Assembly: GCA_039815505.1 (NCBI GenBank)
Contig: JBCBZE010000238.1
Location: 1 to 5,600, forward strand
Direction of reading: 5' to 3'
Length of the DNA: 5,600 bases
Source: CANLWN01 sp039815505
GTDB lineage: Bacteria > Bacteroidota > Bacteroidia > Flavobacteriales > Flavobacteriaceae
Shown here: piece after piece, positions 4,685-5,600 of the stretch
How the letters are laid out: the number at the start of each line of letters is the position of its first letter
Position numbering within the stretch: position 1 is the stretch's first letter
Notes under the pieces: generated by a model
What the model saw: the letters and a program-made list of their open reading frames with translations, nothing else
What the model was told of the DNA's origin: nothing
Databases searched by the model: none
Program-made: the position numbers and the translations under genes

Positions 4685-5600
4685 TTACAGCTCCATATAA
4701 AATGCCTTGGTATTTTCTTTGAAGTACCAACTGTTCTTTTTTTGGTTTCCAACGTCTCTTAAATCATATTCAAGGATAGGATTTACATGGTAATTCAGAT
4801 TTTTCAGGGAATAAAACAAGGAAAATTGCTTGTTGTTTATATCATCTATAATATTCCCTAGATCAAGCCCTTTGATCTCTATTTTTTGTAATTCTATTTG
4901 GCGCGATTCAAGCTCAATCCGGGAACGCCAGCTAAAATTGTTAAGACTGCTATCTATACTTGGATTTGCAATCCTATCCTTTAAGGTAAGCCCCAAACGC
5001 TTCACAAATTTTGAGTCGGTTTTATGGGTCGATATAGATTCGGGCAGTTCACTTAAAGAGAATTTTGTCTGCTGCAAGTATTCAAGGTAGTACAACTGAA
5101 AGAGATACTGATAGTTCCCGTTTTTTAGCGGGTATTCCTTCATAGGTACCGCATGTTCGGCATATATGGAATTTTTAAAGGTAAGCTTTGCCTTTCGTTT
5201 GATCCGGTCCTTGCTAAGGATCGAAATCGTTATCGGGATGAGCTTTTTATAATTGATTTCATCGGCAAGGTTTTTTGTCCGTGATTTAAAAACATACTTG
5301 ATCGAACCTATGGAGCGAAGCCCAAAAAAGTAAAAGGGAGCCACTACAGCGGCTATACCGGCCACTCCGCCGATAAGTACCGATGGTACGCTGCCCATGG
5401 CAAAACGGTAAAGACGCTTTGTTGACAACAGATTGATGATCCTTTCTACACCTAGGGCGTATAACTTGCTGTAAAGATCATCGGCAAACCTGTAGTGCTT
5501 GGAGTAGAAGGGAAGCTGCAATAACTGTCTTGTATAGCGGGCTTCAACCGTATTTAAAAGATCGCTTTTGAGAATAGGGCAATCATCTGGGTCTCTAAAC
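4685..5600 (-). CDS. Unrecognised protein with one hydrophobic segment, partial at its N-terminus
   Basis: The frame is open from the right edge to a TAA at 4685-4687, giving 304 visible residues. A TTG codon at 5521 could be read as a start, but the frame continues open for 26 more codons to the edge with normal codon use, so the true start probably lies outside the window. Visible residues about 1-70 are helical and charged. At about 71-92 comes a hydrophobic stretch (VPSVLIGGVAGIAAVVAPFY, then FF), followed by a basic segment (KYVFKSRTKN), suggesting one membrane helix or hairpin. The remaining roughly 200 residues are Lys/Asn/Ser/Leu-rich and apparently soluble, with a segment of alternating charge (SRIELESRQIELQKIEIKGL). 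I recognise no family or catalytic motif. It ends 47 bases from the convergent M19 gene with no clear terminator between them. A membrane-anchored accessory protein is all that can be inferred. Confidence 0.82.
   Translation of the reverse strand, partial: FRDPDDCPILKSDLLNTVEARYTRQLLQLPFYSKHYRFADDLYSKLYALGVERIINLLSTKRLYRFAMGSVPSVLIGGVAGIAAVVAPFYFFGLRSIGSIKYVFKSRTKNLADEINYKKLIPITISILSKDRIKRKAKLTFKNSIYAEHAVPMKEYPLKNGNYQYLFQLYYLEYLQQTKFSLSELPESISTHKTDSKFVKRLGLTLKDRIANPSIDSSLNNFSWRSRIELESRQIELQKIEIKGLDLGNIIDDINNKQFSLFYSLKNLNYHVNPILEYDLRDVGNQKKNSWYFKENTKAFYMEL

Noticed and set aside
4830..5090. Plus-strand frame of 86 codons
   Set aside because: It is antisense to the right-edge gene, has low-complexity Ser/Leu/Ile composition, and lacks a promoter or ribosome site.

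Overview
The window looks like a chromosomal segment from a member of the Bacteroidota, most likely a marine-type flavobacterium. It is moderately AT-rich. None of the gene starts has a purine-rich Shine-Dalgarno sequence. The one promoter I can propose fits the Bacteroidota pattern (TTTG, 19 bases, TAnnTTTG-like). The LuxR-type regulator with a PAS-like N-terminus and the DUF4255 protein are also of kinds common in that phylum. The genus assignment is inference.

Left part (1-1622, minus strand): two genes overlapping by 8 bases. The upstream one (978-1622) is a DUF4255/Pvc16-N family protein, the putative tail-tube terminator (cap) of extracellular contractile injection systems (eCIS; Afp, PVC, MAC and AlgoCIS relatives). 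The downstream one (start 985) runs off the left edge; I do not recognise it, and its job is inferred only from the coupling. This is probably the 5' end of an eCIS operon whose sheath, tube and baseplate genes would lie further left.

Middle (1623-2897): a 227-base spacer holds a candidate 33-codon ORF, a 17-base palindrome just before the cap gene, and a rho-independent terminator for the next gene upstream. That gene (1850-2545, minus) is a 231-residue LuxR/GerE-type regulator with a PAS-like sensor region and no receiver domain. A 352-base divergent intergenic region follows, with a candidate promoter and clustered TAGATA half-sites. A 19-base motif (17/19 identical) occurs in inverted orientation in the two spacers flanking the regulator gene.

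Right part (2898-5600): a plus-strand gene for an enlarged, divergent peptidase M19 (renal/membrane dipeptidase) relative with HxH in place of the classical HxD metal motif. It is followed convergently by a minus-strand gene for an unrecognised membrane-segment protein that runs off the right edge. Apart from proximity, nothing in the sequence proves that the M19 gene or the right-edge gene belongs to the injection system. The regulator is the only local candidate to control either side. No rRNA, tRNA, CRISPR array, insertion sequence or attachment site was seen.
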